A DNA stretch of 64,000 nt from Populus alba (lineage: Eukaryota; Streptophyta; Magnoliopsida; Malpighiales; Salicaceae). The translations under genes and the position numbers were made by a program. Shown here piece after piece: positions 23,662 to 35,411 of the stretch; the stretch's first letter is position 1; each line of letters opens with the position of its first letter. A model generated the notes under the pieces. That model did no database searches. It saw only the letters and a program-made list of their open reading frames with translations, and had not been told where the DNA came from. The stretch spans positions 10,919,501 to 10,983,500 of the forward strand of contig NC_133289.1 of assembly GCF_005239225.2 (NCBI RefSeq), in the 5' to 3' direction.

Positions 23662-24267
23662 GTTTCTTTCACTTTCAACCACAAGAGTGGGGCCAAAGAC
23701 AAGTTTTTATTCAAACCAAAGATCTCGAAGACTAGTTTTTTTCAAAAAGATCAAGTCTTTAATAAAAAAAAAAATAGTAATCAAAAGAGAGATAAGCCAA
23801 GCTAAGAGAAAGCTAGAGGCCTTAGCAAGCGCAAAACCTGGAGGAGGTATGATTCCCACCCACGAGGACACCCATTGATTTTTGAAACATTAACTAGACC
23901 CTTTTATGAACTCTTGGCTTTGCCTCAAATTCCATATTTGCTTGATTGAAAAACACCATTCCTTTTGAGATCTCTACATGGTACAATATTACATTCTTTA
24001 CATAGCTCTCTCACACTATCTCTATTACAATGAGCCTAGTACTATTTAGTGTAAAAGTCATTAATAGAATAACTAGTAAGAATCCATAAGTTTAGCTTAT
24101 GATTCATATAATATTAATAAATAAGGATTTTAGATTGCATTAGAATCTAATAAAGTCTCTTTACTTATACATTTATATAAATTAGGATTTACATGTTTAA
24201 ACAAGATTCAAACTTTGTATCAATCTATAAAAGGTCATATAGTCACTTTGAACAATAACTAGAACCA

Positions 24268-24269
<2 letters not shown>

Positions 24270-24302
<33 letters not shown>
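24270..24302. repeat. (AT)n microsatellite
   Basis: AT run in the unit B copy of the retroelement remnant. The matching place in unit A (about 6157-6167) is much shorter, so the array expanded in B or shrank in A. Confidence 0.85.
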
Positions 24303-24304
<2 letters not shown>

Positions 24305-26117
24305 TTCTAAAGGGTTTTTATTGCTTTCTTTACAGCTTTGCTTTATTTTCCTACAAATAATTTATTCAAATTATTTATCTTCTTAGTTTTAAACATGTTA
24401 TTTTCCTTGTGTGGTGTTGTTATAAAGGAAATTACCTTTTTTAAAGCTTTGAACTCTTAGATCCTTATATTTTTCTTGATTTTATGAGGTTTTTAGATGT
24501 CTCTTATTAGGATTAAGTTCCTATTGTATAGTTTCTCCCTATTAGAATATAGAAATGATAAACTGGTATCATATCTATCAAAATAATATTTGAGTGATCA
24601 ACAACCCTAAAAAGTTTTTTATAAACATCAATCATGACTAATAATTCTTCTTTTGGTCCTAAATATCTTAGAAAAATTCTAGTTTTATATCTTTTACATA
24701 ATTCATCTTCAAGGAAAATATAATTGAATGCTTTTGGTCTAAATAACCTTTAAACTTTTTATGAAGGATCCTACACATAAGATTTGATTTCTTCTCCTTA
24801 ATCATTTTGTGGATCAATGCCACTTGATTTATTGAGACATTCTACTTGTTACTTGGTAGAAAAGTTTTACAATAGTTTTATCTTACTATTTTGTGCTTTT
24901 CTTACTATATAATATGAACCTTTTCTTATCATCATTACATCCTTACTATATATTATTTATGTTAGTCAATTAATAATCCTCATATAAATGATGTCATGAT
25001 GATCGATAACCATTTTAATCTTGATCCATATTGAGCCAAGTTATTGCTTTATATACTATTTCCTCTTACAAAAAAATAATTAAATTAGGAAATCTATTAA
25101 TAAGGTGTTTGTTTACCATATAATATAAAGTTAGTGTTCACATGTATACTCACTAGCCAACTTTTTTATAATAAGTAATGAATATCTTGTTACTCCAGCT
25201 GATTAAGCTTTTAAATCTATAAGTATCTTTAAAATTATGGCTAAGGCCTTATATATAGCTTGATTTTTAGTATAAGAAAAATGAAGCTAAAATAATAAAA
25301 CCATTTTATGACCTTTTAGAGAAATTATTAACACATATGCACAAGCTTTATTTTTTGTTTTTAATCCATCAAACCATAACATCTGTGAAACAAGTCTTGT
25401 GATAACAACATTCATATCTTATTCCAGTTCATGGTCGATATCAAAGTAGTGGTGATCAATTAATAAATTAATCAAAGTTTGACTTTTACTATTTTTTATG
25501 GAATACAATGTAAATCAAGTTCAAACAATGTTAATATCTAATTACCAATTTGATCGTGAGAGAAAGGTTTGGATAATATGTATTTTATCAAATTTATTTT
25601 ATAGTATACATAGTTTAACTATTAGTATGTACCAATATAACATTACACCAATAAAACATAAGGATAAACAAAGTTTTTCTATTAAAATATTTCATTCTTC
25701 ATCCTCTATAAAGACATGATCGAGATAATTAATAGCTTGTTTATAGCCAATTTCATTTTTCTATAAAAGCATTTTTCTAATCAACCCTTGTACAACTAAA
25801 ATATATAGCCTTAAAGGCTTCATAGGCTTTGGTATGGTCAATGCTAAAGGTTTAGTTAGATAAGTTTTTATTTTTTGAAATGCAATTTGATATTAATCCA
25901 TTGAAACTTATATATGTTATTCCATCTTGGTAGTTTAGTAAATGACATAATCTTTCTTAAAGAGTTTGATATGAACCTCTTTTAAAAAATTAATTTTATC
26001 TACAAAGCTTTACAATTTCTTTTTTATTTATGGAGGTCAAGCTTTCATAACCAGTATTCGATGAAAGTCGTATGTACAGCTTGGAGGGAGGTCTTTCATA
26101 TCTTTCGAGATCCACCG

Positions 26118-26146
26118 TACAATATGGGGTTAAAAAGCCAAAATAA
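26118..26146 (+). pseudogene. rps12: rps12 3' exon fragment (plastid-derived)
   Basis: The frame reads QYGVKKPK then TAA, the C-terminus of plastid ribosomal protein S12, directly after sequence resembling the end of its group II intron. It is a non-functional relic inside the plastid insertion. Confidence 0.85.
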
Positions 26147-26204
26147 ATTATTTTATTAGCCCTTATAAAAGGAAAACTAATTCTTGAGAATCCCTTGCAT
26201 GCTC

Positions 26205-26433
26205 ATGTCACGTCGAGGTACTGCAGAAGAAAAAATTACAAAATCCAATCCAATTTATCATAATTGATTAGTTAACATGTTGGTTAACCGTATTCTGAAA
26301 CACGGAAAAAAATCATTGGCTTATCAAATTCTCTATCGAGCCATGAAAAAGATTCAACAAAAGACAGAAACAAATCCACTATCTGTTTTACATCAAGCAA
26401 TACTTGGAGTAACTCCCGATATAGCAGTAAAAG
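26205..26433 (+). pseudogene. rps7: rps7 5' fragment (plastid-derived)
   Basis: It starts MSRRGTAEEK and continues to [19 protein letters not shown] and TPDIAVKA, matching plastid ribosomal protein S7 over its first 76 codons of about 155. Codon 21 is TGA (26265-26267), expected CGA, and codon 19 reads CAT where CGT is expected. The 3' half is absent because the insertion ends. It cannot be expressed as S7. Confidence 0.93.
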
Positions 26434-27889
26434 CCCCTTACTTTGTTTTTGTCTACCCCTATACATTCATACAAAATGCATATTTTAATGAATTTATCTT
26501 GAGATTATGCATTCATATTCACTCAAGGATATAATATAGCTTGTCTAAATAAATAGATTTTTATTTTTATTTTTATTTCATCATAACATCATTAATATAG
26601 ACCTCTATGTTATGATTAATTATGTTATGAAAAAACAAAAGCATAGCTTTTTATGAGTAACACTTATATTATTAAGGATAAATGACATCACTACCTACTC
26701 ATACATTTTTAATGAGCCAGGACATCTAAAAACGGTCTTTGAAACATCATTTTAGTGATGAAAATCTTATTATAACCTAAATAGCCATTCATAAAGCTAA
26801 GGATGTCATTCCTTGCTATTGAATCGATTGATATATTAGTCATTGACATGGGATATTTATTATTTGATGTTATAAAATTAAGATTTATTAAATCTACATG
26901 AACTCTTAGTTTTCCATTTTTTTTAGTATTAGCATAATGTTAGAAATCTATTTAGCATATCTAGTTGGCTTAATGAATCCATCCTTTAACATTCATTTTA
27001 TTTCCTCTTTTACATGATCAATCACATATAAAATCATTCTCAAAAGATGTTGCTTTATGTCTTAAACCCAAGCTCGGTTGATAATGGATGTTTGATCAAA
27101 CTTATGGCTAGCTCAAGAATCTCATCATAATCCCAAGCAAAATAATCTTTATAAGCATGGAGTAACGATACCATATTATTATAATAATCTTTGAATAAAC
27201 TCCCATGCATATAGGTTATTTTAGGCTCATCTTTAATTTAATATTTGGTAGTGTTAGAGTAAGTTTTGTCATTATAAACATGATTAATAAACTATTTTTA
27301 CTTGATTTTAATTATGTGTGTTTATAAATATAGTGGGTTGGGTTTTGACCTATAATTATATCTAACCCAGCTTTTGATATTTAAAAAAAAATATATACTT
27401 GACCTATTCAATTTTTTTTTATCCGAGCATGTTGGATATATTGGGTTAGGCTAAGATTTTCATGCATATTACATATCTTTCTTATGTACTTTTAACCTAT
27501 GAAAGTTAAGTTTAGAACTCCACACTTCACTTTGATTTATGAGTATGCTATATGTCTTTAATTGAGATTCAGTTTCTCATTGTAATTTCTTTCTTATAGG
27601 AAGAATAAAACAAAAGACAAATAGTATATTGATTAAAGAATATCAACAATACCCCGATATTAATATAACACACACATACACATATATTTTGGAACAATTT
27701 TTAAGTAAATTTTTATACTTTAAAAAAAATAGATAAAAATACATGTCCCTTTTGTTTTTATTATTTTCTTCTTTTTTATCTAGAGAAAATAATCAAACAA
27801 TTACTATGATATGATACAAATATAATAGAAACCTCAATACCTTAAATTAATAATATTGATTGGGTATTTAATATTGTAGTGTAAATTAC

Positions 27890-28620
27890 TTTTTAAAACT
27901 ACTTTTCGTTTAAAATTACATCAAAATATTTTTTTATTTTTAATATTAACATATTAAAACTATTAAGAAAATACTAAAAATAAAATTAATTTAATATTTT
28001 TTTCAAATAAAATATTCTTTAAAATACACTTACAAATATAAACAACCGCACTCAAACAATAATAAATAATAATACCAACTTGTTTCCCTCTTTTAGATAA
28101 TAACAAATCCAACTAAAAAAGTTGAAATTTTTTCCCACTAATCAATAAATTAATGAAAAAAAAATAATAAAAGAAAAAAAAGCAGCCAACTTTGGCATGA
28201 TCTGATTGTGGGTGGAGCTTTACGCAATCCCATTACACCACCCACCCCCAGATTCCTCCTCCTCCTCCATCCTCTCTTCATCCCTCGTGTTCTTCTCTTT
28301 TTGCAAAATCATTTCTCCTCCTGCTCCCTCTCTTCTCCTTGTTGTTGTTGTATAAACACCAAACAAAAGCAGAAATAAAAAATCTCCTTCTTGTTTCCCT
28401 CTATTTCCTTCCTCACCGAAAACTTTCCCTTCGTTTCCTTCCTTTCTATGATTGCCATTAAAACAAAAATAAAACAAAAAACAGAACCGTTGAAAGTTCC
28501 AGATCCGCTTCCGTCAGTTACAGCTAAACAAAGCTACTGGATAATTCTCTCACCTGTTTTTTTAGCAAACTGTGAACCTAAAAAAGACAGAAACAGTCCA
28601 ACCCAACCCAATACTTCATC
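27890..28620 (+). promoter_or_regulatory. Promoter and leader of LOG2-like copy B
   Basis: An AT-rich dispersed repeat (27900-28030), then a CT-rich stretch (28245-28345), then a TATA-like TATAAACA at 28351-28358, which places transcription start near 28385. The leader of about 240 nt carries an upstream ATG at 28448 in weak context. The main ATG (28621) has A at -3 and G at +4, a strong context. Confidence 0.55.
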
Positions 28621-28927
28621 ATGGGCAACATCAGCAGCAGAAACAATGTTAACAACAGGCGGAGCCTCGGCAGCCGGCGGAGCCACCCTCCACCTCCAAC
28701 GCCAGCACCCCCACAGCCTGAAATCACGGCCAACCGTTACGTTTTCGCCGCGGCAACACCTTACCCTTCGCAATACCCAAACCCTAACCCTCCACGATAC
28801 TACCAGCACCCTGGCTACTACCCAGCCCAGCCAACAGCGATGCCTGTGCCTTTGCCAGCTCCGTATGATCATCACCACCGGGTGGACCATCCGGCGGCTC
28901 ATTGGGTGGGTGGGAGGTGCCCAATGA
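28448..28927 (+). other. Overlapping upstream ORF on the LOG2-like mRNA
   Basis: The ATG at 28448 opens a 159-codon frame that crosses the main start at 28621 out of frame and ends at 28927. If transcription starts at the predicted site this is the first AUG, so the ligase would be reached only by leaky scanning. The peptide matches nothing known. Copy A cuts the same uORF to nine codons. Confidence 0.5.
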
Positions 28928-31900
28928 TGCCCCCACCGGCGCCTTATGTGGAGCACCAGAAGGCGGTTACTATAAGGAATGATGTTAATTTGAAGAAGGA
29001 GAGTTTGAGGATTGAACCGGACGAGGAGAATCCAGGGAGCTATCTTGTTTCATTCACATTTGATGCTACTGTTGCTGGAAGGTAAAGGTTAAAGCTTTGT
29101 TTTAAAAATTGTTTTAGTTTTTATTTTGATGCTGTACTCTTGTTATTGCATGTGCAGAAAGATTTTTTTTTTTTTTAAGGTTTTTTCCGTCATTGTTTAA
29201 TAGCAGCACTGGATTTTGATTGTTGAAGGAGCTTGTTCTTCGTAAAGTAATTTGACTTTGAAAGTTTTTGACTTGAGAGAATTTTGAATGAGTATTTATA
29301 TAAAATCTTGATTGTTGACTCCTTGGTTTAACTTTTGCTAGTAGGGTCAGTGGATGATTTACAAATAATTTCATTTTACATGGTTTGATCACTACTGGTG
29401 ATAATCATCTTGATATGTTGCCAATATTCGAAAATTGTATTTTTTAGCTATCATTGTTGAGGATTGTTCTCGGAGTGAATCCACTTTTATAGATGTACGA
29501 GTGTCAAAGTTACTCCTTGGATAGAATGGTAGAAAGCAAGAGCTAACTTGACGTTCTTATTAGGGATTACATTACTTGCAAGTAAGAATTTTTCGTTTAG
29601 CATACCTGGAGTTTTGTATGGTGATTTGACATCTTGAAGGAAATGGTTTAACTGCCCGAAGTTGAAACCTATCCTTTTGTGTAGTGAAGATTGATTTGGT
29701 AGAATATATTTAGTTTCAGGCAAGTTATTTCAGAGGATTTTCCTAATCAGAGATCCTTGGGCCTGCTTAAGACATCTAATCTTGTCTTAGAAATTGGGAT
29801 TGTTCACAAAATTGACGAGATGATGAATCTGGGGTTATTTCTGAATGACTCTTCAGTGAAGAGAACATCGGAACGGGTGTTTAGTTAGGTTTCTCAGCTT
29901 GTGCTATGTCTTAAAGACTGTATGGTATTCTGTTCTTAATGGGATTTTATCATGACTGATAAATGGAATGGTTTTTTGTTCTTCCAATCCAATTACATAG
30001 GGGTCATTCTTGGTGGAATGTTAAAATAGACACGCATCTGTGAAGTTTGGGGTTTGAATCTTGAGAGCACCACTCCTATCTCATGCAATAAGGTTCAAGG
30101 GCTGGGAAGCTTGTAAACTCCCTCATTTTGCCCTCTTCAGTGGTATACTGTAATTGGATAGTGGACCTTTTATTTTTGAGTTGTCTCCTCATAAAAAAAA
30201 TAAAAAATAAAAAAGAAAGTTGTCGCCCTTTAAGTGCTCATAATCATTATGGAAAATCAAGCTTGGAGCCCAAAAATGCAATTTTTATCAATTGGATGTC
30301 ATTCATAAGAGTGTCAATCGCTTGAATAGAGTGAAAGACTATCATTTTCAGTACATGTCACTTTCTTAGCTGGAAACTATGGTGTTCTATAAAAGGAAAT
30401 GATATAGTAAATGTAGATCATTTGTCCTAATCATGTCAATTTCTATCACAAAATAATACTCTGTGAAAAAGTCTGGCTAACAATCGCATAATCATCGTTC
30501 AGCATTTAGCTTAGTAACTCGTAAACAAAGGGAATGGTAAATGATTGTAGAATGATGAACTGTTTTTTTTGTTTTTTTACTTCCATGCATTTGACTTTGC
30601 TCGGGAGTGTTTCCTAATTGCTACTGTCGGTATCATCATTGATCTTTTTGATGTATTGTGGATGCTTTCTTGGTACTTTCTTTTGCAAGACATGCATAAA
30701 TTCTGATCCACTCTGAGTTTATTGAATTCATAGAAGCTTTGTGTTCAGTCATAGAAATTGGTTTTAATCTTGGTTATATGCATTTCAGCTGAATGTCTGA
30801 ATTATTTTTTCCTCTTTTGCATTTCTTGTTATTGAGCATCTGGTATTAATTTCTTGCAACACTCGGCATTTCTTTGATCTGCAAACAGCATCACTATTAT
30901 TTTCTTTGCAAAAGAAGGCGAGGATTGTATCCTGACACCAACAAAGGCATACCTCCTTCCACCAGTAACAGTTAATTTCCAACAAGGTCTGGGCCAGAAG
31001 TTCAGACAGCCTTCTGGGACAGGGATTGATTTCACCTTGTTTGAGGAGAAAGAGTTGGTAAAACAGGTTAAGATGGATGCCTATCCTCTAGCAGTAAAAG
31101 CAGAGGCATCCCCTGCTAATCAAAAGGGAACAGAAGGAAACCAAATGTCTGGAGCTATGAACTCTCAGATAACACATGCAGTGTTTGAGAAGGAGAAAGG
31201 TGAGTACCAAGTAAGGGTGATGAAGCAGATCCTCTGGGTGAATGGGATGAGATATGAGCTTCAGGAGATATACGGGATTGGAAATTCTGTTGATGGTGAT
31301 GTTGATGCAAATGACCCAGGTAAAGAATGTGTCATTTGCCTGTCAGAACCACGGGACACTACCGTTCTTCCTTGCCGGCACATGGTAAGCCCTATTTTCT
31401 TTATTTTTCTTTTGCCTCTCTTTCTCTCTCGTTTTACCTTTTTCACTGGGCTGGGGTAGTTTAGATCATGAAGGGGAAGAAACAAGGAAGTGATGCTCTT
31501 TACCCACTGTTCATATTTTAGGAATTGTTTTTCAAGCAATGACTATTTATCATGGTGAAAAATCATTCTGTTAAGTTGTGAAGGAAGGCTGCAGAAAACG
31601 GTTTCCTTGAACATTATATAGCAACGGGAATGAGCATGACACTTTTCCTGCTGTTTCGTGTCTATATCCAATGCAATTGCAAAAATGCTGCATTAAGAGT
31701 CTTGTGAATTCCATGTGAAGGTTCAAGGCTGAACTGTCTGGAATGTTGTGTACTACTGCCAGAACATTAACAATGTAACCATGGTGAATTAATAGACTAA
31801 AATGCTTCGACACGAATTTCCATTTAAGTGGTTATTTAAGTAATCTGATTTTAGAAATCCAGTCGATATCTTGTTGGTGACACATTAGCCTAGTATCTTT

Positions 31901-32082
31901 TTTCTTTTGCTTTCCTTCTTTCTTTCTTTGTTTTTTTTTCACCCTTCTCTTCTCCAACGTTGCAGTGTATGTGCAGTGGATGTGCAAAGGTTTTGAGGTT
32001 CCAAACGAACAGATGCCCCATCTGCAGGCAACCAGTTGACAGGCTCCTAGAGATAAAGGTCAACAATGGGCCTGATGAGTGA
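28621..32082 (+). CDS. LOG2: LOG2-like RING-HC E3 ubiquitin ligase, copy B
   Basis: Exons 28621-29081, 30889-31384, 31966-32082 (GT-AG introns; the phases fit) give 357 aa, close to Arabidopsis LOG2. MGNISS at the start is an N-myristoylation signal (Gly2, Ser6). A proline- and tyrosine-rich low-complexity segment covers about residues 20-110, followed by [19 protein letters not shown], a family hallmark, and the DAR2 region. The C3HC4 RING lies at 301-339 ([26 protein letters not shown]). LOG2 is a membrane-attached E3 that acts with GLUTAMINE DUMPER1 in amino-acid export and with drought-related substrates. LUL1-4 are close paralogues, so the exact orthology is not fixed here. A 5' UTR uORF may limit translation. 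Confidence 0.93.
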
Positions 32083-33267
32083 CTAAACAGGTGCTGCTGC
32101 CACTTGTATGTGGATAGTAGTTTGCCGGTCTTATTTCCCTTTCAAATCCCCTGCTTCTGTAATAATGAAACGGGAAAATATGCAAGTGGCAAGGTTAAAA
32201 TACTGGCATTGTGCCAAACATGCAAGCCAACGCCATCAGCCAGCATTTGCAAGTCCTTGGTGACAATTTCTTTGAACTATTAAGAATTCGAAATATAGAA
32301 TATGTTTGGTTTCTCAACACTACTGGGTTTGGAATGTCTTCATGATTCTCTACTTTGAAAGGGGTAAAACAGAAGAAGATGATTGATGATGGAGGACGTG
32401 CTTGGTGGGTTGCTGAGATGAGGTCATTATGGTCATCCGATGATGGAGTATAAAAAAAATTAGATATGTTAATCACGGCAAGATTTGATTTTAAAAAAAA
32501 TATTAAATTAATGTTTTTTTATATAATTTTGATCTGTTTATATTAAAAATAAAATTTAAAAAATTATTTTATACTATAATTTCAAACATCTTTTAAATTA
32601 AAACTTATTGGGGCTCTAGCGAAAAAGATAAATTATTATTGATTTGTATAGTAATTTAATCGTTTTTTTAATTTTTAATTTTATTTTTTAATATTGTGTT
32701 TTGGTTTTTATTATGTGTTTAGTATTGTGGTTTAAGCTACTTTAAAAAAAATATTTTTCAATTATTAAAGTAATTTTTTTAAAAGATTTTTATTATTATT
32801 TACATGGTATATTAAAATCTTTAAAAAATATATAAAAAATTTGTATTTAATATTTTTTAAAGTTAAAAATAATTTTGAAAAGTAAAAACTAATATAATAT
32901 TAAATTAATTTTTTAATTTTTTTTTAATAAGATTATAATAGTTTTAAAAAATTAACAGTTATTTAAAAAAATAATAATAATAAACTGTGGAGTCCGCGCT
33001 TTTTTAAAGAGTCTTCCCTTGCTTCCCGCAGCTATGATGAGATATGTTTATGAGATCGAGTCTATAATTAAAATATTTCTTACCACAAAACTAAATTGAT
33101 GATAAAAGGCTGTCCTAGCTCCTTGCTCGATTTTATCTGCGGCCATACTTGTTCTTCCTAGGAGATGAACGCCTAAATATTTTATATATTTTTATTTTAA
33201 ACTAATTTTTTTATGTTTTTAGATATTTTAAGATGTTAATTTAAAAATTATTTTAAAAAATAAAAAA

Positions 33268-33922
33268 AATTTATTTTAATATATTTTTTAAATAAAAAAT
33301 ATTTTTAAAAATAATTATTAAGTGACAAGGAAAGTATAGTTTTGTTAAGAGATGATACCATAATTCAGGTTTACTTGTTGTTGTTATATTGACTTTAAGG
33401 AACCCTTGTTAAGTAAGACATTAAGAGTTTAGAATTGTGCTTATATTTGTTTTTAAAAGTATTTTTATGTTGAAATATATCAAAATGATATATTTTTTTT
33501 ATTTTTAAAAATTATTTTTAAGATTAGTGGATCAAAACGATTTAAAACATGTAAAAAAATTAACTTTTAATAAAAAAAATTAATTTTTTTTATAAACTCA
33601 GGTTTTAATATATTTTTAAATAAAAAATATTTTTAAAAATAATTATTATGTGACAAGGAAAGTATAATTTTGTTAAGAGATGATACCATAATTCAGGTTT
33701 ACTTGTTGTTGTTATATTGACTTTAAAGAACCTTGTTAGGTAAGACATTAAGAGTCTGTAATTATGCTTGTAGTTATTTTTTTAAAATATTTTTTATGTT
33801 GAAATATATCAAAATAATATTTTTTTTTTATTTTTAAAAATTATTTTTAAATCAACACATTAAAATAATTATAAAAAAATTAATTTTTAATAAAAAAATT
33901 AATTTTTTTAAAAACATAAGTT
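33268..33922. repeat. Two-copy tandem duplication, about 336-bp unit
   Basis: Units 33268-33603 and 33604-33922 share GTGACAAGGAAAGTATA, GATGATACCATAATTCAGG and GTAAGACATTAAGAGT. Unit A has only one, shortened, version at about 21190-21440. The duplication is therefore private to B or was lost from A. Confidence 0.8.
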
Positions 33923-34333
33923 AATTTACGTTTCCATTAAGAATCTTACGTCGAGAATCTAACGTTGAAATAGGTTAGATTTCCTACAGGGAAAAGGAGT
34001 CACAATAGTAAATTAAGGTGCATTATGAATGATACACGGTCCATCAAATCCCCTGCAGAGAGGAAAAAAAAAAAAAAAAAAAACCAACCTCCATTAATGA
34101 TGTACTAGTCAGTTAACATGTGCTAGCATTGTGGATGGAATCAATTTTTCTCATCTTAAAAAAATGAATTAGCAAGCATTGCCACTGCATTTTTCAAATT
34201 TAATAAAAAGATTAATTGTTAATTAAAAAAATTAATATATGTATTTAATAAAACTAAATGAAAATTACATGTGTTGATAAATACAAAAAAAACAAAGTTA
34301 TCATCACTAAACCAAGACTACATCATAACATTG

Positions 34334-34406
<73 letters not shown>

Positions 34407-34407
34407 T
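34334..34407. repeat. (AT)n(AG)n microsatellite, unit B
   Basis: Counterpart of 21775-21849, with a longer AT run and a shorter AG run. Confidence 0.9.
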
Positions 34408-35411
34408 ATTTAATCTCATGCTAGAAGCTCTTAATTGTTTTTTAATTATATTGTAATTGAATGGTCTCTAGTAAAATGATATCTTAAATATAATCTTATC
34501 TATTTAATTATAACAAATTTTGATTAAAATTTAAGAAATTAAAAAAGAATGAAGGGCCATAGAAAAAAGCATTTGTTAAGATAAAATATTGTTATAATCT
34601 TATTTGAAAACAAATTTAAAACTGAAAGATATTTAATGGAATAATATCCTACATAATATTATAATTATTTTATTTCAATGATTATAATATAAAACACAAA
34701 AACATTGGTTGAATCATAAGTTAAAGTGCTTTTAGTGTTCTTAACATCAAGAAATATTCTACTTGCAAAATGAAAATTCCACATATGTATTTAATAAAAT
34801 AAAAAAGGAATTATTTTTTAGCCAATAAATATTAAAAGAAAGTTATTAAAAATAAAAAAAACTCAATCGAGAAATATATAACTGTAGATTAAGATATATA
34901 ATTTCATACTCATAATGAAAAAAACCGTTAAATTTTTCTTATTTAATTATTTTTCAATAACTTATCTTCAAAACCAATAATTTATATCCTATTGCAACAA
35001 AATGATATACTAGTATAGCCTCTACTTCTCTTGTTAATTTTATTTTCCATGAAAAAACATATTTTTTCTATTTACTTTATTTAATAAAAATTAAAAACAA
35101 TACCAAAAATTCTAGATATCAGAAATCAAAATAAAAAGGTATCTATTTGATTAAAAACCCTTCATCTTAAATCCCTAATGTATTTTTCTATTCAATAAAA
35201 ATCTCAAATAGATATTATTTAATATATTTCAATTAAAATTGAAGACTTATTGGGTTATGTCCTGATTTTAAATTAAATTTGATTTTATATAACCTTATTA
35301 ACCTAACGAGTTAGAGTGCAACTAGATCAAACACACTGAAAGAAGAATGAGACCAAGTGTTGTTAGACCTGGTAAACCAAGTCACACACTTGACTAAGCA
35401 AGCAACAACCC

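Larger units (their letters stand above)
5920..24035. repeat. Tandem segmental duplication, unit A
   Basis: Sequence from 5920 reappears in the same order and orientation from 24033. Landmarks pair as follows: retroelement remnant 5920-9645 with 24033-27890; LOG2-like gene 15544-18702 with 28621-32082; AT/AG microsatellite 21775-21849 with 34334-34407; methyltransferase-like 5' end 23350-23661 with 38286-38597. The junction at 24033-24035 shares AGC with both outer ends (5920-5922 and 38967-38969). Unit A is about 18.1 kb, of which about 6.7 kb is private insertions. Confidence 0.93.
26053..26433 (+). other. Nuclear plastid DNA insertion (rps12-rps7)
   Basis: 381 bp absent from unit A, where flanks meet without loss (six C residues at 7945-7950 versus two plus four in B). 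In order it contains a group II intron domain V-like hairpin (TATTCGATGAAAGTCGTATG), the last exon of rps12, the plastid spacer, and the first 76 codons of rps7. This is the gene order of the plastid inverted repeat. There is no target duplication. C-to-T changes, including a premature stop, show ageing in the nucleus. Confidence 0.93.
24550..26940 (-). mobile_element. Degenerate Ty3/gypsy pol remnant, unit B
   Basis: The duplicate of 6400-8430. The reverse transcriptase piece lies at about 26700-26935 and the integrase zinc-binding trace at about 24560-24770, again with stops and frameshifts. It is interrupted by the plastid insertion at 26053-26433. Confidence 0.65.
32083..35411. other. 3' UTR then AT-rich spacer, unit B
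   Basis: The first about 370 bp is the 3' flank shared with copy A. The rest is AT-rich with repeated copies of the dispersed AT-rich element, a local tandem duplication (33268-33922) and a compound microsatellite. No gene was found. Confidence 0.7.

Noticed and set aside
26277..26534. Functional nuclear ribosomal protein S7 gene
   Set aside because: It lacks the 3' half, has a stop at codon 21 and has no transit peptide; it is plastid-derived debris.
28534..28956. 140-codon minus-strand frame opposite LOG2-like exon 1
   Set aside because: It is the antisense shadow of the GC-rich proline-coding exon, rich in Arg/Trp/Val, with no family resemblance.
34271..34456. Frame encoding repeated Tyr-Ile then Arg-Glu
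   Set aside because: It is translation of the AT/AG microsatellite.
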